64,000 nucleotides of DNA, taken from assembly GCA_016787565.1 (NCBI GenBank), contig JAEUUG010000009.1, positions 62,001 through 126,000 on the forward strand. The letters run 5' to 3'. A program made the position numbers and the translations under genes. This stretch comes from Cyclobacteriaceae bacterium (GTDB taxonomy: Bacteria; Bacteroidota; Bacteroidia; Cytophagales; Cyclobacteriaceae). The notes below the pieces were generated by a model that saw only the letters and a program-made list of their open reading frames with translations, was not told where the DNA came from and made no database searches. Shown here in pieces: positions 63,401-64,000 of this stretch; position 1 is the stretch's first letter, and each line of letters starts with the position of its first letter.

Positions 63401-64000
63401 TTACCCCGGCCGAATAAAGCGTTCCATGCTCACCGGGCGTTGCTGTACTTCCCCAATTGTCGGCTGTAGAACCAGAGTAAGTTGAAAAAATCAGCAATGG
63501 GTCGATGATCAGCTCACGGCACGTATCATATTCATAGGGAAAATAAAATGAAACACTATTCGTATGGTTAAGCTTGTATTCGCTTGATACGGATTGTCTA
63601 CTCGTGTGATTTGTCTGATAAGAAATTGGTTTTTGTTCCGTCAGTGACCCAACTGCAGTGCTGATTTTCAATTCGCCATCCGATAGTTCAATGCCATCAA
63701 CACCACAATATTCAACTTTGATTTGCGATGGATCTGCTCCTGGTTTAACAATGAAATCATATTTCAGATTTTTACCAACCGATGACACGCGAAAATCGAT
63801 TCCATCATAAACATTTGGATAGACTATCGAGGCGAAGGCTAGCGCATTTGTAGCCCAACGGCAGGAATCGTTTCCCAAAAAATAATTGTAGCGACCATCC
63901 AATGGCATCTCCACAACTGCCTTTGCTTGCGGATTCGACCCCACAAGATTGATCCGGAAATAGTGTCCATTAACAGGTTTGGTTACGGGTTGCCCATCCG
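60411..64000 (-). CDS. SBBP/PKD-repeat protein with type B T9SS (gliding-type) C-terminus, right edge cut
   Basis: At least 1196 residues; the open frame continues past position 64000, so the N-terminus is missing (63944 GTG is just an internal codon). The visible first part (NYFLGNDSCRWATNALAFAS, SQIKVEYCGVDGIELSDGEL) matches the DUF7948 domain that precedes SBBP (beta-propeller) repeats. SBBP-like repeats (DFPIVNGFDDSFNGATDGVVVKL type) fill residues ~180-660. A tandem pair of ~170-residue PKD-containing modules (DNA 61429-61938 and 60925-61428) and a third PKD domain follow. The last ~90 residues (LRVPNVFTPDDSPDFNDYFQ, YDRWGKKVFESSDYKNDWNG, GGIYYIQL) are the gliding-motility-type, type B sorting domain. 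Probably a cell-surface or secreted adhesin-like protein. Confidence 0.9.
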   Translation of the reverse strand, partial: DGQPVTKPVNGHYFRINLVGSNPQAKAVVEMPLDGRYNYFLGNDSCRWATNALAFASIVYPNVYDGIDFRVSSVGKNLKYDFIVKPGADPSQIKVEYCGVDGIELSDGELKISTAVGSLTEQKPISYQTNHTSRQSVSSEYKLNHTNSVSFYFPYEYDTCRELIIDPLLIFSTYSGSTADNWGSTATPGEHGTLYSAGVTHQDLGGSFPATTGAFQTANRGSFDMAIIKYDSAGTKFLYATHLGGANNDSPESLVVDKSTGDLIVLGISSSIDYPTSANAFDNTFNLGTTIFNRVLNTNDMWDIVITRLSPNGDELIGSTFLGGSGNDGLNLPKQSGGPLVVNYGDEMRGDIITDELGNVYISSVTASGDFPIVNGFDDSFNGATDGVVVKLTPDLSAIVWSSYLGGSGFDAAYSIKFDNDKNLVLAGGTTSVNFPVTDGSYQTLFKGIVDGWIARLAADGSAIINATFTGTLSFDQVYFIDLNAHGNIFCYGQTAGQIPITSGVYRNANSGQFLQRFSPDLSTLEFSTVFGSGSTNGLVIPNISPTAFLVNDCDNIYMAGWGGFVNSSPQTGFWQSTTKGMPITNDAYQKTTSGSDFYFIVLNGDATELVYSTYLGGTSSKTHVDGGTSRFDKYGIVYHAVCSGCSFGNEAGQGTSDFPTTPSAKSRFNASANCNNAAFKFDLSSLRAMFDTNNTTLTEPGFNYVCYPDTIVFQNLSTGGKTITWDFDDGTTLNQTDTDSRNVFHQYQQAGQYRVKLKITDLSTCSQTDSITKVIYYFKDNIVVGSDDIVCEGNSFQLFASGGTSYAWTSSDGTFTSSQPTPIVNLTSTTSYYVTVVDANGCSKTDTLTVVFVSNVRAAFQTYDLNFSTPGYNNVCYPDAIRFKNQSRNGESFIWDFDDGTLPIHTNDTVSVIHEFKQPGIYKVKLKAINLYTCNVADSVTKTIYYYKEQIEAGDDGEICEGSTYQLTAMGGSTYSWKADDPTFTSSISSPLVRPVRTTQYIVTATDAHGCVGKDTVAVTVLNRVDLKWQHNLLVNCFNRPTVLVQNLTPPVENVIFRFDFGDGTTSSEREIEHIYEEDGTYALTFRAENKFCPTEETLQVPVYKLRVPNVFTPDDSPDFNDYFQIGFGSEIIAPADIGLTVQLMVYDRWGKKVFESSDYKNDWNGNGLAGGIYYIQLKVGDLATCKNWLHIMK
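60925..61938 (-). repeat. Tandem duplicated PKD module inside the type B protein
   Basis: Two in-frame units of about 504 and 510 bp encode the same order: a YVCYPD/NVCYPD start, WDFDDGT, a TKxIYYxK strand, a VCEG/ICEG step and a DANGC/DAHGC end. Divergence is substantial (roughly half the residues differ), so the duplication is old. Confidence 0.7.

Noticed and set aside
1-64000. tRNA, rRNA, CRISPR arrays, insertion sequences, prophage
   Set aside because: No cloverleaf sequence, regular spacer-repeat pattern, transposase or phage gene could be seen in the intergenic regions or translated frames.

Overview
The window is a chromosomal stretch of a Bacteroidota bacterium, most likely a Cytophagales-type soil or plant-litter degrader. 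This rests on a SusC/SusD pair, type IX secretion C-terminal domains of both type A and type B, many lipoproteins, few clear Shine-Dalgarno sequences, and families typical of the group. Taxonomy below phylum is inference. No tRNA, rRNA, CRISPR, transposase or prophage was seen.

Layout. 1-13.4 kb is a mixed housekeeping and accessory region: a GMC oxidoreductase with its small partner subunit, an apiosidase-like glycosidase, an ABC-F ATPase, a c-type cytochrome, an AraC regulator, a PLD-like enzyme next to an orphan ABC ATPase, a Nudix-type regulator divergent from a carboxylesterase, and a membrane methyltransferase. 13.4-16.1 kb holds a RibD-like reductase and a GH43 glycosidase paired with a Tat-exported TIM-barrel protein. 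16.3-29.6 kb runs mostly on the plus strand: cytochrome, DbpA-like helicase, a 980-residue heme-binding propeller/HEAT lipoprotein, a MoaF-like lipoprotein, HelD, glucan phosphorylase, a strong terminator, then small secreted and membrane proteins. One minus-strand ABC permease follows.

32.4-49.0 kb is a nine-gene minus-strand polysaccharide utilization locus for (4-O-methyl)glucuronoxylan: SusC, SusD, acetylesterase, GH30, GH115, GH43, GH10, LacI regulator, GH67. Gaps between enzyme genes are 7-49 bp. A GU-containing hairpin lies between susD and the enzyme genes. Upstream of susC are three LacI-type operator-like sites sharing the half-site TGCAAnC, so the embedded LacI protein probably controls the whole locus. 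Expected flow: surface GH30/GH10 cut the backbone, SusCD imports oligosaccharides, and acetylesterase, GH115, GH67 and GH43 strip acetyl, glucuronosyl and xylosyl/arabinosyl groups in the periplasm.

49.4-55.2 kb is the most unusual unit. Four minus-strand genes (ankyrin lipoprotein, acyltransferase-3, ABC ATPase, ABC-2 permease) are divergent from an AraC-type regulator that has a transmembrane segment followed by a TolB-like domain and TPRs, an architecture analogous to CadC/ToxR. Between them are two direct repeats spaced exactly 21 bp. I read this as a self-contained envelope-sensing export or remodelling module. 55.2-64 kb holds two large type IX secreted proteins: an M4 metallopeptidase with FG-GAP and Fn3 modules (type A signal) and an SBBP/PKD protein (type B signal) that runs off the right edge.
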